Positions 1-6,255 of a stretch of DNA of 10,859 nucleotides are shown here, piece after piece (the first letter of the stretch is position 1; each line of letters starts with the position of its first letter). The notes beneath the pieces are model-generated. The model worked only from the letters and a program-made list of their open reading frames with translations. It was not told where the DNA came from and did not search any database. The position numbers and the translations under genes are program-made. The stretch lies in assembly GCA_002322525.1 (NCBI GenBank), contig DCOU01000091.1, positions 1-10,859 of the forward strand. The letters run 5' to 3'. Source of the DNA: Candidatus Omnitrophica bacterium UBA1562 (lineage in GTDB: Bacteria; Omnitrophota; Gorgyraeia; Gygaellales; Profunditerraquicolaceae).

Positions 1-120
1 GCAGCTACGAGTAGATTTCGAAGAAATCTACGAAGTGCTTAGCTGCAGAGATAGTTCGCACATATAAGTTATGTCGGGTAGCTATCTGATAGCCGCCTCC
101 ATAACTTATGTGCTCACTTA
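1..120 (-). repeat. Structured palindromic element, copy A, at the 3' end of rsmH (cut by window edge)
   Basis: Two hairpins follow rsmH. Hairpin I has arms at 58-73 and 100-113 (core ACATAAGTTATG on the minus strand), a 2-nt insertion in one arm, and a tandem GA/GA internal loop (TC at 74-75 and 98-99 on the plus strand). Hairpin II has outer arms 1-7 and 40-46, a 9-bp inner stem at 11-19/23-31 and a GAA loop. The rsmH stop codon (118-120) is the first TAA of the element's leading consensus TAARTGAGCACATAA. There is no U-run after either hairpin, so this is not a standard intrinsic terminator. It resembles copies at 6290-6420 and 7031-7217. Any further mirrored half would lie outside the window. 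Confidence 0.75.
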
Positions 121-1017
121 TAATCTTTCCGCAACCCTCAATTTACTGCTGCGGCTCGATGGGTTCTCTCTTATTTCCGCTTCTTGCGGTGTTAAGGGTT
201 TAGGTGTTATTATCTTTATTTCGCCACTAGCAGCAAATTTACGAAAACTTAATTTAGCTATACGGTCTTCCAGGGAATGGAAAGAAATAACGCAAATCCT
301 GCCTGGCGTATCCAGAAGTTCAATTGCCTTACTTATCCCTACCCCTAAAGTTTGCAATTCTCTATTCACGGCAATACGGACTGCCTGAAAAGTCCTCGTT
401 GCAGGATGTATACGATAATGCCTGTACTTATGAGGTATTGCCTTAACTACAATATCGCTTAATTCCCGCGTCGTGGTAATAGAGCGCTTTTGCCTCTCTT
501 CTACTAAAAAATGCGCAATGCGATTATGCCACCTCTCTTCGCCAAATGTCCACAGCATAGCGGAAATTTCTTCTTCATTAAGGTTATTTATTAAATCATA
601 AGCAGAGATAAAACTGTTCCTGTCAAAACGCATGTCCAAAGGGCCTTCATACTGAAAACTAAAACCGCGATTTGGGTCTTCCAGCTGATAAGAAGATAGG
701 CCTAAATCAAACAATATGCCGTCTATCTTTTTGATATTCAAATTTTTCAAGATTTCCTCGATATCGACGAAATTACCGTATACAAATTCACAGGCAGAAC
801 CAAAATCGCGTAATCTCTGGCGAGCTACAGCCAAAGAATCCTGGTCCCGGTCAATACCGATAAGTTTACCTGCGGGCATAATGCGTTCAATGATACCTTC
901 GCTGTGTCCGCCTGTTCCTATCGTTGCATCAACTATAATTTTACCCGGACTAAGTTTGAGATAATCGATAACCTCTGCAAGCATAACTGGAATATGAAAT
1001 TTTCCTACCACGTGCAA
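118..1017 (-). CDS. rsmH: 16S rRNA (cytosine(1402)-N(4))-methyltransferase RsmH
   Basis: RsmH (MraW) uses S-adenosylmethionine to methylate N4 of C1402 in the decoding centre of 16S rRNA. The 299-residue protein is full length for the family. Visible motifs are HIPVML at residues 8-13, the SAM-binding DATIGTGGHSE at 30-40, IDRD at 55-58, DLGLSS at 104-109, HPATRTFQAVRIAVN at 204-218, SFHSLEDR at 245-252 and the C-terminal NPSSRSSKLRVAE at 285-297. The start is not ATG: TTG at 1017 or GTG at 1011 both place a few residues ahead of the conserved HIPVML, and neither has a clear Shine-Dalgarno, so translation is probably coupled to mraZ, which ends 9 nt upstream. The mraZ-rsmH order is the classic head of the dcw cluster. 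The gene ends inside a structured repeat element. Confidence 0.97.
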   Translation of the reverse strand: MHVVGKFHIPVMLAEVIDYLKLSPGKIIVDATIGTGGHSEGIIERIMPAGKLIGIDRDQDSLAVARQRLRDFGSACEFVYGNFVDIEEILKNLNIKKIDGILFDLGLSSYQLEDPNRGFSFQYEGPLDMRFDRNSFISAYDLINNLNEEEISAMLWTFGEERWHNRIAHFLVEERQKRSITTTRELSDIVVKAIPHKYRHYRIHPATRTFQAVRIAVNRELQTLGVGISKAIELLDTPGRICVISFHSLEDRIAKLSFRKFAASGEIKIITPKPLTPQEAEIRENPSSRSSKLRVAERL

Positions 1018-1026
1018 AAAGCTTAT

Positions 1027-1464
1027 TTAAGTATCCATTAATTTTTCGGCAATCTCTTCAAAAGACTGTCTGGAACTGCCGTAAAATTCCTGCCACTTGT
1101 CTTTTGCCCAGATTTCAATCCTATTAGATACGCCAATAATCATCACATCTCTTTTTATCTGGGCAAAATCCTTTAAATATTGAGGCAGGAGAATCCTCCC
1201 CTGTTTGTCGGGTGAGGTTTCTACTGCACCGGAAAAATATAAACGATTAAAGGTGCGTGCCTGCTGTTTAGTAAATGATATGGCTTTGAATTTACTCTCC
1301 TGTGTGAGCCACTCTTCCTCTGAAAACATAAAGAGGCATTTATCTAATCCGCGGGTAACAAAGAATTTTTCTATAAAATGTGCTTTGGCTGCTTCGCGAA
1401 ATTTGGCGGGTAAGATGATGCGACCCTTACGGTCTATGGAATGCAGATATTCGCCATAAAACAT
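1027..1464 (-). CDS. mraZ: Transcriptional regulator MraZ
   Basis: MraZ is an AbrB-fold DNA-binding protein that forms ring-shaped oligomers, binds short direct repeats upstream of its own gene and represses the dcw cluster. The 145-residue protein has the two expected SpoVT/AbrB-like halves, each with the DxxxR signature: DRKGRIILP at residues 11-19 and DKQGRILLP at 86-94. Start and length fit the family. A GAGG Shine-Dalgarno lies 9 nt before the ATG, just after a small CCTGC/GCAGG hairpin at 1479-1492. The gene has its own strong promoter and a three-repeat operator (1501-1564), so it begins a transcription unit separate from ribF, and autoregulation is likely. Identification is very secure. 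Confidence 0.97.
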   Translation of the reverse strand: MFYGEYLHSIDRKGRIILPAKFREAAKAHFIEKFFVTRGLDKCLFMFSEEEWLTQESKFKAISFTKQQARTFNRLYFSGAVETSPDKQGRILLPQYLKDFAQIKRDVMIIGVSNRIEIWAKDKWQEFYGSSRQSFEEIAEKLMDT

Positions 1465-1500
1465 AGGTTAATCCCTCACCTGCTCAGGCAGGCAGACTTT

Positions 1501-1526
1501 CTACTTTACTCCACATTTAACCACTT
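1501..1526 (-). promoter_or_regulatory. Probable MraZ operator: three 10-bp-spaced direct repeats
   Basis: On the minus strand AAGTGG (1521-1526), ATGTGG (1511-1516) and AAGTAG (1501-1506) repeat with an exact 10-bp period, one helical turn, between the mraZ -10 box and the start codon. MraZ from E. coli and mollicutes is known to bind closely related GTGG/TGGG repeats with 10-bp spacing upstream of mraZ. A 16-bp inverted repeat, ACTTTG-4-CAAAGT (1523-1538), overlaps the first repeat and the -10 box and could be part of the same control region. Confidence 0.7.
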
Positions 1527-1535
1527 TGTATGCAA

Positions 1536-1564
1536 AGTATAGATAAGATTTGCTAATTTGTCAA
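1536..1564 (-). promoter_or_regulatory. Sigma70-type promoter of mraZ
   Basis: On the minus strand a perfect -35 box TTGACA (1559-1564) is separated by exactly 17 bp from the -10 box TATACT (1536-1541, 5 of 6 consensus). An A/T-rich stretch lies just upstream, where an UP element would be. It sits in the 176-bp ribF-mraZ gap and would start transcription about 65-70 nt before the mraZ ATG, placing the MraZ repeats in the initially transcribed region. Confidence 0.85.
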
Positions 1565-1640
1565 GATAAAAATTTCTCTAACTTACTATAATACAAGGAC
1601 TAGTGTAAGGGTGAGGCTTTAATGGGCATATATTGTGGCG

Positions 1641-2549
1641 TCAAAAATGGAGGGAAAATAGTCTTTTTACTGCAGATATGTCCTTTTTGACTTGTTTAAT
1701 TAAAGACTCAGGAGATCTAAATTTTCTCTCATTTCTTATTTTCTTTATGAACTGAACTTCTAAATATTTTCCATAAATATTTTTTCTAAAGTTGAATATG
1801 TATACCTCAATATGTTTTTCTATTTGTCTTTTTAAAGTTGGCTTCGAACCAATGTAGCAAACACCTTGAAAATTCTTATGATTAAAAATTACGGAAACCG
1901 CATATATGCCCGAAGGCAGCAATACTTCATGGTGAGGGTCTATATTCGCCGTAGGAAACCCTAATCTGCTGGCTAAAGAAGTTCCCCTAATCACTGTACC
2001 CAGAACGCTCACGGGCCTGGAAAGCAACTTCCCGGCGGCGTTCAATTTTCCCCTTGTAATTAACCTACGGATATATGTGCTGCTTATGGGCTGATTATTT
2101 ATTTTAATTATATCAAATAACTTTAATTTGAAATTATATATATGAGATAATCTGTTTAAAGTTTTAAAATCGCCTCTCGCTTGTTTTCCAAATCTAAAAT
2201 TTCTGCCCACATATATGTATTGGGCACCAATCTTATTAACCAAAATATCCCTGATAAAATCTTCTGCCGGAATCTGAGAGAATCGTTTATTAAAGCCTAT
2301 AACTATACAGGTATCTATACCGACTTCACTGATTAACCTTAGGCGATGCTCTAAAGAATATATGCTCTTCTCTTTTTGCGGGTGAGGCCAGAAAGTAACT
2401 GCTATACTTGTGCCTTTTATGCGTTTGGCTTTATCAGCTACAACTTTCAATATGCGCCGATGGCCGAGATGAACTCCATCAAATACCCCCAGCGCCACCA
2501 CCGGCTTTGCAAATTTCCTAATCTTCGTTATGCCGTATATAACTTTCAT
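1641..2549 (-). CDS. ribF: Bifunctional riboflavin kinase / FAD synthetase RibF
   Basis: RibF phosphorylates riboflavin to FMN and then adenylylates FMN to FAD. The 302-residue protein has both halves. The N-terminal nucleotidyltransferase carries GVFDGVHLGH at residues 21-30 (the HxGH nucleotide-binding site), TFWPHP at 52-57, VGRNFRFGKQARGD at 114-127 and SSTYIRRLI at 156-164. The C-terminal riboflavin kinase carries GTVIRGTSLASRLGFPTANI at 184-203, LPSGIYAV at 211-218 and the IEVYIFNF strand at 247-254. Its ATG overlaps the nrnA stop as ATGA, with no strong Shine-Dalgarno, so translation is probably coupled. In many bacteria truB lies directly before ribF, but here it is absent. No FMN riboswitch or terminator hairpin is visible near the gene. 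Confidence 0.96.
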   Translation of the reverse strand: MKVIYGITKIRKFAKPVVALGVFDGVHLGHRRILKVVADKAKRIKGTSIAVTFWPHPQKEKSIYSLEHRLRLISEVGIDTCIVIGFNKRFSQIPAEDFIRDILVNKIGAQYIYVGRNFRFGKQARGDFKTLNRLSHIYNFKLKLFDIIKINNQPISSTYIRRLITRGKLNAAGKLLSRPVSVLGTVIRGTSLASRLGFPTANIDPHHEVLLPSGIYAVSVIFNHKNFQGVCYIGSKPTLKRQIEKHIEVYIFNFRKNIYGKYLEVQFIKKIRNERKFRSPESLIKQVKKDISAVKRLFSLHF

Positions 2550-3517
2550 TTTAAACTATCTTTGATTTTGTTTAAAACCATTCTCCTGACATTATCTATT
2601 TTGCCTTTAATAGTACAACCGCTGGCGGCTTTATGCCCCCCGCCTCCAAAGAATTGCGCAATCCTGTTTACGTCCACCTTGCCCTGCGAACGGAAATTTA
2701 CTCTAATTTCATTTTTTACGCCTAAATTCTCCTTAAACAGAACAACGACTTGCGCATCTTTTATAGCCCGGCCAAAACTTAGGACATGCTCACTTAAATC
2801 AAAAAATAATTTCTTATTTCTTAACATATCCCGCTTGACCTGAAACCAAACTATCCTACCTTTGGCCTCTTGCTTTATGCCTAGTAAAATTCTGGTGAGA
2901 AGTTTCATATCTGCAAATGGTATATTCTCATACACACTCCTATAGATATGCGGTATATCCAGTTTAAATTTTAGTAGTTTGGAAACTGCCTTATGCGTAA
3001 AACTAGTGACGTTAGAATAACGAAATGACCCCGTATCTGCAAGTATACCTGTATACAAAAGAATCGCCGTATCTCTATCTAAGGCAAGGCCTAAAGCCTT
3101 AGAGAGTTTATAAATCATTTCTGAACAGGAAGAAACGTGCGGCTCTACCCAGTTGATATTACCGAACTTCTGATTGCTGATATGGTGGTCGATATTTAGG
3201 ATTGTCTTTTTTTCAGAATTTAATCTGTAAACCTCTCCGGTCCGGCTTAAATCCGAACAATCCAAAACCACAAAACAATCAAACTTTATTTCTTTTAGAT
3301 TATCTTTGAATTTTATAAGTTTATTCTTCTGGGGGAGAAAGTCATATCCATAAGGGAGATTATCTTCATTAATAACCGTCGCGGCCTTACCTAATTTTTT
3401 AAGAAGATTATAAAAAGCCAATTCCGAACCCAGGGCATCTCCTTCCAGATTCGTATGGCTGGTGATGAGAAAATTTTTATTATTTTTTATGCAGGCGACT
3501 ACTTTTTTTAGGCTCAC
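2546..3517 (-). CDS. nrnA: DHH-family phosphoesterase, NrnA-like oligoribonuclease / pAp phosphatase
   Basis: NrnA-type enzymes degrade nanoRNAs and in many species also dephosphorylate pAp. I prefer the GTG start at 3517 (323 residues, typical length) because AAGGAAGG lies about 5 nt upstream. An in-frame ATG at 3574 would add 19 residues encoded wholly by a palindrome. Numbering from GTG: motif I HTNLEGDALGS at 21-31, DCSD at 86-89, the DHH triad at 110-112, ADTGSFRYSN at 160-169, and the DHHA1 substrate motif GGGGHKAASG at 291-300. The first metal-binding Asp of the usual PDGD motif is Glu here. The start overlaps the rbfA 3' end by 38 nt and the stop overlaps ribF by 4 nt. The rbfA-nrnA neighbourhood is conserved in bacteria. 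The exact substrate cannot be read from sequence. Confidence 0.9.
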   Translation of the reverse strand: MSLKKVVACIKNNKNFLITSHTNLEGDALGSELAFYNLLKKLGKAATVINEDNLPYGYDFLPQKNKLIKFKDNLKEIKFDCFVVLDCSDLSRTGEVYRLNSEKKTILNIDHHISNQKFGNINWVEPHVSSCSEMIYKLSKALGLALDRDTAILLYTGILADTGSFRYSNVTSFTHKAVSKLLKFKLDIPHIYRSVYENIPFADMKLLTRILLGIKQEAKGRIVWFQVKRDMLRNKKLFFDLSEHVLSFGRAIKDAQVVVLFKENLGVKNEIRVNFRSQGKVDVNRIAQFFGGGGHKAASGCTIKGKIDNVRRMVLNKIKDSLK

Positions 3518-3911
3518 CCCGCCCTTCCTTTCTATTTGCCCCAGTCGCTTCCGTAAAGGAAGGGCGGGGCTCATTTAATTCTTTAATCTCATCTAACACT
3601 TCTTGTATTTTTATGGAATATTCAGCAGACCTATCCTCTTTAAAGCTAATCTCGGGAACAAGCCTTAACCTGATTCTCTGAGCAATCAATCGACGTATAA
3701 ATCCTAATGCTGAATCTAACGCCTCTTTGGTTTTTTTATATTCTTCTTCTTTACCCAAAACACTAAAAAATACCTTTGCATACCTTAAATCTTGTGTTAA
3801 TTCAACTCGCGTAACAGTAATGAATCCTAAACGAGGATCCTTTAATTCATGCTGAATTATATTGCCGATTTCTCTTCTTAATGCTTCACTGACCCTATCG
3901 TATCTGGGCAT
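3480..3911 (-). CDS. rbfA: 30S ribosome-binding factor RbfA
   Basis: RbfA is a KH-type RNA-binding protein that binds the immature 30S subunit and helps mature the 5' end of 16S rRNA. The opening RYDRVSEALRREIGNIIQ at residues 3-20, KDPRLGFITVTRVELTQDL at 24-42 and YAKVFFSV at 44-51 are standard RbfA, and the KH core runs to about residue 110. At 143 residues it is longer than most family members. The additional tail (about 114-143) is Pro/Gly/Arg/Lys-rich and its first half is encoded by a palindrome with 15-bp arms (3517-3569), so it looks like an inserted repeat rather than ancestral protein. A GGAG Shine-Dalgarno 9 nt before the ATG lies inside the end of cca, 5 nt away. infB, often upstream, is absent here. 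Confidence 0.93.
   Translation of the reverse strand: MPRYDRVSEALRREIGNIIQHELKDPRLGFITVTRVELTQDLRYAKVFFSVLGKEEEYKKTKEALDSALGFIRRLIAQRIRLRLVPEISFKEDRSAEYSIKIQEVLDEIKELNEPRPSFTEATGANRKEGRGEPKKSSRLHKK
3517..3569. repeat. GC-rich palindrome inside the rbfA/nrnA overlap
   Basis: Arms CCCCGCCCTTCCTTT (3517-3531) and its exact reverse complement (3555-3569) form a 15-bp perfect stem with a 23-nt loop. It is read in frame as RbfA residues about 114-133. The arm nearer nrnA supplies that gene's AAGGAAGG Shine-Dalgarno and the first base of its GTG start, so the stem would hide the site when folded. Its GCCCCGCC end recurs in the palindrome inside cca at 4138-4155. Confidence 0.85.
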
Positions 3912-3916
3912 CTAAA

Positions 3917-5224
3917 TCAACTCCATTTCTTAATTAATTCCAATTCCTCTTTTTTGGTTTTAACCAGACCATCGAGTTTTGCGTTTAATACACGGTGAAA
4001 GATTTTCTGATAATACGGGCCCGGCGCCAAGCCCAATTTATACAGGTCCGCCCCGGATATATAAAGACGCATACCGTTATAAATTTCAAAAAAATCTTCG
4101 ATATGTTTTTTAAGATTTTGATTTTCCCCAGCATTTTGCCCCGCCAAGGCGGGGCTTGTGAGCGGTGAAAATTTTGCTTTAATTAAAATAATAACTTCGT
4201 AACTCAAAGGCTCAAGAAGACTAAAAACCCTAGATGGTTTAATTTTATCCCGACTTAATTCTTTGATAAATTTAGGTTTAAGTTTCTTATAAGTCAGTAC
4301 TCTTTTTTCTTCGCCCCTGCGAAAAGCAAATTTTTTACAGATTAATTTAATATTATTTATATTCAGCGCGTCTATCAGTCCTATAAAATAAATAAGCCAC
4401 GTATCAAGATGCCGGCGTTTAGGATATTTCATCTTAAACCAATTTATTTGTCTTTCAATAGATTTTAAGGATGCTAAAGTATTTTTTGATAATAATAACC
4501 CAGAATTTATAAAACCGAACCCGATTAATTCTTTGATACGTATTAGTTGTTTTAAGGGGCGCCCTTCTTTTAATATCAGGATCAATTCATCGCGTAATCG
4601 CTCTCGGCTGACCTTCTCCAACATTTTCAATCTATTTGCTTGCCTTAAAAAACTAAGCGTGTTTGTCTCAATCTTAAAATTATATCTTTGTTCAAATCTT
4701 ATCGCTCTTAATATTCGTGTGGGGTCGTCGATGAAACTTAAATTATGTAATACGCGTATCTTTTTATCGGCCAAATCTTGTCTACCACCAAAGCAATCTA
4801 TAAACCTGCCGAAATCCTGAGGATTTATACTTATAGCCATGGCATTTATAGTAAAATCCCGCCTCATCAGGTCGTCTTTTAAAACGCCGCAGGTAACCTC
4901 AGGAAGATGGGCGGGCTGGGGATAGTATTCTTGACGGGCAGTGGCAATATCAACTTTTAAATGTTTCTTAAGTATAACGGTGGCAGTTCCAAACCTCCTA
5001 TGCCGAATTAACCCAACATTTAGCTTTCCAGAAAGGGCCTCTGCAAACTTTATCCCATCGCCTTCCACTACAATATCTAAATCTAAATTCTTAACCCCTA
5101 AAATTAAATCCCGCACAAACCCGCCTACTAAATAAACAGCCATATTATTCTTCGAGGCAATATCAGCTGCCAGATATATTAACTCTTGTAATTCTTTTGG
5201 TAGATTATTTAAATAATTCTTCAT
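3917..5224 (-). CDS. cca: CCA tRNA nucleotidyltransferase (class II, PcnB/Cca family)
   Basis: This enzyme adds or repairs the 3'-CCA of tRNA without a template. Class II features seen: LVGGFVRDLILG at residues 32-43, the catalytic carboxylates in LDLDIVVEGDG (D48, D50), RRFGTATV at 76-83, RRDFTINAMA at 121-130, and DPTRILRAIRFEQRYNF at 167-183. The C-terminal SGADLYKLGLAPGPYYQKIF (390-409) is typical of bacterial CCA enzymes with an appended helical domain. Whether it adds all of CCA or only A or CC cannot be settled here. Residues about 353-370 (SPLTSPALAGQNAGENQN) are encoded by a palindromic insert and look unlike the surrounding Lys/Ile-rich protein. The start lacks a clear Shine-Dalgarno and follows a 7-bp tandem repeat hairpin. 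The stop lies 5 nt before rbfA, so the two are likely co-transcribed. Confidence 0.94.
   Translation of the reverse strand: MKNYLNNLPKELQELIYLAADIASKNNMAVYLVGGFVRDLILGVKNLDLDIVVEGDGIKFAEALSGKLNVGLIRHRRFGTATVILKKHLKVDIATARQEYYPQPAHLPEVTCGVLKDDLMRRDFTINAMAISINPQDFGRFIDCFGGRQDLADKKIRVLHNLSFIDDPTRILRAIRFEQRYNFKIETNTLSFLRQANRLKMLEKVSRERLRDELILILKEGRPLKQLIRIKELIGFGFINSGLLLSKNTLASLKSIERQINWFKMKYPKRRHLDTWLIYFIGLIDALNINNIKLICKKFAFRRGEEKRVLTYKKLKPKFIKELSRDKIKPSRVFSLLEPLSYEVIILIKAKFSPLTSPALAGQNAGENQNLKKHIEDFFEIYNGMRLYISGADLYKLGLAPGPYYQKIFHRVLNAKLDGLVKTKKEELELIKKWS
4121..4175. repeat. GC-rich palindromic insert inside cca
   Basis: The core at 4138-4155 has GCCCCGCC and GGCGGGGC arms around a 2-nt centre. 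Flanks TTTTCCCC and GGTGAAAA (about 4122-4129 and 4164-4171) extend it as an imperfect stem. The core is far more GC-rich than the surrounding gene, and the element is read in frame with no stop, adding about 18 residues. It resembles the palindromic elements known to insert in frame in Rickettsia genes (RPEs), although no homology is claimed. Confidence 0.75.
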
Positions 5225-5235
5225 ATCATATGGTT

Positions 5236-5306
5236 GTTAGCGTTTAGCGGATAGCGTTTAGCGTTTAGCGTTTAGAAAAACTATCCGCTATACGCTCTAC
5301 GCTATT
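5236..5306. repeat. 7-bp tandem repeat array forming a hairpin between xerD and cca
   Basis: On the plus strand units of the form tttagcg (gttagcg, tttagcg, gatagcg, then tttagcg twice and a partial unit) occupy 5236-5275. After an A5 spacer, complementary 7-mers ctatccg, ctatacg and ctctacg follow at 5281-5301. The two halves pair, for example ATAGCG-type units around 5250 with CTATCCGCTA at 5281-5290. The array fills the 81-bp gap completely and ends on the xerD stop codon. No promoter or Shine-Dalgarno for cca is evident within it. Confidence 0.85.
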
Positions 5307-6193
5307 CATGGCCGGGGATGAAACATCTTATGTATTGCCTTAAGCCGTTCCTTGCTTATATGAGTATAAATCTGCGTGGTAGAAATATTAGCGTGGCCCA
5401 GCATCTCTTGAACCGAACGCAGGTCTGCTCCCCTTTCTAATAAATGCGTGGCAAATGAATGTCTTAAGATATGTGGCCTTATAGGTTTCTTAATCCTTGC
5501 TTCCCTGGCATATCTTTTGACGAGCTTCCAGAGGGACTGCCGGGATATCTTTTTAGCAAATCGGTTCAGGAATAAGAAATCACTCTCTTTGTTTTTTAAC
5601 TGGTGCGGGCGGCTGGCATCCAGGTATCTCTTAATACTGTTTATTGCTTTTTTTCCCAAAGGTATAATCCGCTCTTTATTGCCTTTGCCGGTACAACGCA
5701 AGAATCCCAGGTCTAAATTAACATTATCCATCCTTAGATTCACCGCTTCTGATACGCGCATGCCTGTAGCGTAAAGAGTTTCTAAAATCGCCTTGTCCCT
5801 TATGCCCTGCCTGTTCCTGATGTTGGGCTGACTGAGCAATGTGTTTACTTCATTTACGGAGAGTACCTGGGGAATTTTTTTCCATAATTTAGGCGAATCT
5901 ATTAAATTGCTGGCATCGGCTTTTAATATTCTTTCTCTTACTAAAAATCTATAGAATGCTTTTATGGCTGCTAATCTGCGGGCAACCGAATTTGCGGCCA
6001 GACCTTTATCTTTTTGAGAAAGCATAAAATCAGTTATATCGTTCTTTTTAGTTAATGAAAAATTATCAATGTGTGTGCCTTTTAGGAATTTTATATAAGC
6101 ATGAATGTCTTCCTGATAAGAAATGATGGTATTGCGGGATAAACCGCGTTCAACCGATAAATAATTTAAAAAAGCATCCACTAATTCATTCAT
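5306..6193 (-). CDS. xerD: Site-specific tyrosine recombinase XerD
   Basis: XerC/XerD resolve chromosome dimers at dif during division. The 295-residue protein has the N-terminal SAM-like core-binding domain (about 1-100) and the catalytic domain. All six active-site residues are present: R146 in ATGMRVSEA, K170 in GKGNKER, H241 and R244 in HILRHSFATHLL, H267 in LGHANISTTQ and the nucleophile Y276 in IYTH. The ending KERLKAIHKMFHPRP matches XerD better than XerC, and residue spacing is a constant 2-3 below E. coli XerD. No other phage or transposon genes are nearby, so this is most likely the housekeeping enzyme. AGGAGG lies 12 nt before the ATG inside a leader with alternative hairpins (6194-6240). 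XerC versus XerD is the main uncertainty. Confidence 0.88.
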   Translation of the reverse strand: MNELVDAFLNYLSVERGLSRNTIISYQEDIHAYIKFLKGTHIDNFSLTKKNDITDFMLSQKDKGLAANSVARRLAAIKAFYRFLVRERILKADASNLIDSPKLWKKIPQVLSVNEVNTLLSQPNIRNRQGIRDKAILETLYATGMRVSEAVNLRMDNVNLDLGFLRCTGKGNKERIIPLGKKAINSIKRYLDASRPHQLKNKESDFLFLNRFAKKISRQSLWKLVKRYAREARIKKPIRPHILRHSFATHLLERGADLRSVQEMLGHANISTTQIYTHISKERLKAIHKMFHPRP

Positions 6194-6240
6194 CCCGTTA
6201 GAAATCCTCCTCCCGTTAGATAGTCTAAATTTCTAACGGG
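6194..6240 (-). promoter_or_regulatory. xerD leader with mutually exclusive hairpins around the Shine-Dalgarno
   Basis: On the minus strand CCCGTTAGAAAT (6229-6240) can pair either with TCTAACGGG at 6212-6220 (9 bp) or with ATTTCTAACGGG at 6194-6205 (12 bp), the latter ending one base before the ATG. The Shine-Dalgarno AGGAGG (6206-6211) lies between the two partners: free in the first fold, inside the loop of the second. This could influence xerD translation, or be a decayed repeat. Function is inferred only. Confidence 0.5.
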
Positions 6241-6255
6241 ATTCATCCTAAGTGA

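Noticed and set aside
2550..2700. FMN riboswitch controlling ribF
   Set aside because: The region before ribF is coding sequence of nrnA, overlapping the start by 4 nt, with no RFN-element motifs.
2376..2843. 155-residue open frame on the plus strand opposite ribF and nrnA
   Set aside because: It is antisense to two clear genes, is rich in Pro/Cys/Phe/Leu without any domain, and has no ribosome-binding site. Other plus-strand frames (for example 71-388, 5448-5774, 7936-8307, 8403-8702) were rejected for the same reasons.
3518..3574. Longer nrnA start at ATG 3574
   Set aside because: The extra 19 residues are encoded only by the palindrome, family members do not have them, and the GTG at 3517 has a well-spaced Shine-Dalgarno. 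It cannot be fully excluded.
5236..5306. CRISPR array
   Set aside because: The units are 7 bp with no spacers.
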